Part shown: positions 63,152 to 64,000 of the stretch, one piece after another
Numbering within the stretch: the stretch's first letter is position 1
How the letters are laid out: each line of letters begins with the position of its first letter
DNA from: Streptomyces shenzhenensis
Lineage (GTDB): Bacteria > Actinomycetota > Actinomycetes > Streptomycetales > Streptomycetaceae
Direction: 5' to 3'
DNA: 64,000 nucleotides
Assembly: GCF_021462265.1 (NCBI RefSeq)
Contig: NZ_JAJONF010000023.1
Span: 1-64,000, forward strand
Notes under the pieces: generated by a model
The model's input: the letters and a program-made list of their open reading frames with translations, nothing else
What the model was told of the DNA's origin: nothing
Database searches by the model: none
Translations under genes and position numbers: made by a program

Positions 63152-64000
63152 TCAGACGTCGGCCAGGAGGGGCAGTAGCGCCGTCGCCGCCGTCACGTCT
63201 GCCGTCAGCGTGCGGTCCTCCATGTCCCTGGGCAGAGCTGCCGCGGCCACTGTGAAAGCGGGCACCGCCGGCTCCACCGGGCCCAGCCGCAACGCCCGGA
63301 CCGCCACCACCAGTTCGCAGGCCAGGACCACCGCGTAGGCCTCCGCCGCCCGTTCGGCCTGTTTCGCCGCCTGGCCCGCGAAGCTCGCCGCCTCCTCCAG
63401 ACCGTGGGAGAGCACGGTGTGGCCGGCCGACGCGGGGGTGGCGCTGGAACGGAGTTCCGCGAGGGCCGAGTTGGCGGTGTACTCCAGGATCATCGTGCCG
63501 GAGCTGCTCTCCGGGCCCGCGGTCAGGAAGGCGGGCAGGCCCGTGAGGTCGGCGCGGGTCAGGGCCTGGAGGCGCGCGGCGGAGAGCTGGGCGGTCTGGA
63601 GGAGGGCGAGGTCGAGGCCGTCCAGGGCCAGGGCGAGCGGGGCCGCGAAGAAGCCGCCGTGGTGGTAGAGGTTGCCGTCGGGGGCCAGGACGGGGTTCTC
63701 GGTGGCGCAGTTGATCTCCGTCTCGATGATGCGGCGGAGGGCGTCGGCGGCCTCCAGGGCCGCGCCGTGCACCTGCGGGAAGGCACGGAAGCCGTAGGGG
63801 TCCTGGATGCGGCGGCCGGTGGTGACCGGGCGGTCGGGCATCGCCAGCAGGCGTCGTATCTCCGCCGCCGCCCTGGCCGGGCCGGGGTAGGGACGCAGGG
63901 CGTGCACCTCGGGGGCGTAGGCCTCCGGGGAGCCGGAGACGGCGGCCAGGGAGAGGGCGGCCACCGCGTGGGTGGCCCGCAGCAGGACGTCCAGGTCGTG
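63152..64000 (-). CDS. Aromatic amino acid ammonia-lyase, 3' part
   Basis: These are the last 282 residues of a histidine/phenylalanine/tyrosine ammonia-lyase; the frame runs off the window. The segment RIQDPYGFRAFPQVHGA corresponds to the conserved QDPYSxRxxPQ region, followed by ETEINCATENPVL and SAATPASAGHT-like helices (ATPASAGHTVLSHGLEEAASF). The MIO-forming Ala-Ser-Gly lies outside. His, Phe or Tyr specificity cannot be decided from this part. It ends 83 bp from terB's convergent end. Confidence 0.88.
   Translation of the reverse strand, partial: HDLDVLLRATHAVAALSLAAVSGSPEAYAPEVHALRPYPGPARAAAEIRRLLAMPDRPVTTGRRIQDPYGFRAFPQVHGAALEAADALRRIIETEINCATENPVLAPDGNLYHHGGFFAAPLALALDGLDLALLQTAQLSAARLQALTRADLTGLPAFLTAGPESSSGTMILEYTANSALAELRSSATPASAGHTVLSHGLEEAASFAGQAAKQAERAAEAYAVVLACELVVAVRALRLGPVEPAVPAFTVAAAALPRDMEDRTLTADVTAATALLPLLADV

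Overview
The window is high-GC actinomycete chromosome, almost certainly Streptomyces. Nearly every coding frame ends its codons in G or C, GTG starts are common, and the gene set is typical of the genus: geosmin synthase, a gamma-butyrolactone-receptor-type TetR regulator, a Streptomyces subtilisin inhibitor, DUF6230/DUF6114 genes and sugar ABC importers without their own ATPase. From memory, and not checked, the order from the HEPN-type gene (about 15 kb) to geoA and cprB (33-38 kb) resembles S. avermitilis around SAV2148-SAV2163 and S. coelicolor around SCO6071-SCO6073.

Layout. 0-4.6 kb is a sulfur block: the 3' part of cysN, a sulfonate-type ABC importer (binding lipoprotein, ATPase, permease) and a CbiX-like chelatase, closed by a strong hairpin. 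4.8-15.6 kb holds a ketopantoate-reductase-like enzyme, a DUF1697 protein, an MMPL exporter, a three-gene sugar importer, a phosphotransferase, a DnaQ-like exonuclease and a HEPN-type protein. 15.6-17.9 kb carries what looks like a copper amine oxidase divided between two secreted proteins. 18-29 kb contains the trehalose-from-glycogen route (glgX/treX, treY, treZ), interrupted by two paralogous cytosolic M14 metallopeptidases, a secreted subtilisin inhibitor translationally coupled to one of them, two tandem-repeat arrays and a DUF1707-FHA protein. 29-35 kb holds a kinase-like protein, a Xaa-Pro peptidase, a PDZ membrane protein, an unknown protein and geoA. Divergent from geoA is a cytochrome P450 gene with an in-frame UGA at codon 42. 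It is followed by an ARMT1/DUF89 protein and cprB, which has a candidate operator upstream. Then come a membrane-tethered AA10 monooxygenase and the secreted protein/DUF6230/DUF6114 group.

42.4-58.1 kb is a rearranged accessory region. The 3' end of an Rhs/YD-repeat toxin gene, with a nuclease tip and a SUKH immunity gene, lies at the left. A frameshifted 5' portion of an Rhs gene lies at the right in the same orientation. About 12 kb separates them: a Tn554-like recombinase trio whose first gene is cut at the junction, a two-component system, a serine DD-hydrolase, an MMPL protein with a fused TM2 domain and a decayed second serine hydrolase. The right edge abuts a truncated type VII secretion mycosin. 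From 58.1 kb the genome returns to ordinary genes: a BMP-like membrane protein, TatA, a Mg2+-type P-ATPase with an ArsR-family regulator, TerB and the 3' part of an aromatic amino acid ammonia-lyase.

Genes most likely to act together: cysN with the sulfonate importer; the two permeases and binding protein at 9-12 kb, probably with a distant MsiK-type ATPase; GlgX-TreY-TreZ; the M14 peptidase with its coupled inhibitor; the two halves of the amine oxidase; Rhs tip with SUKH; and the two-component system with the adjacent hydrolase and MMPL-TM2 genes.
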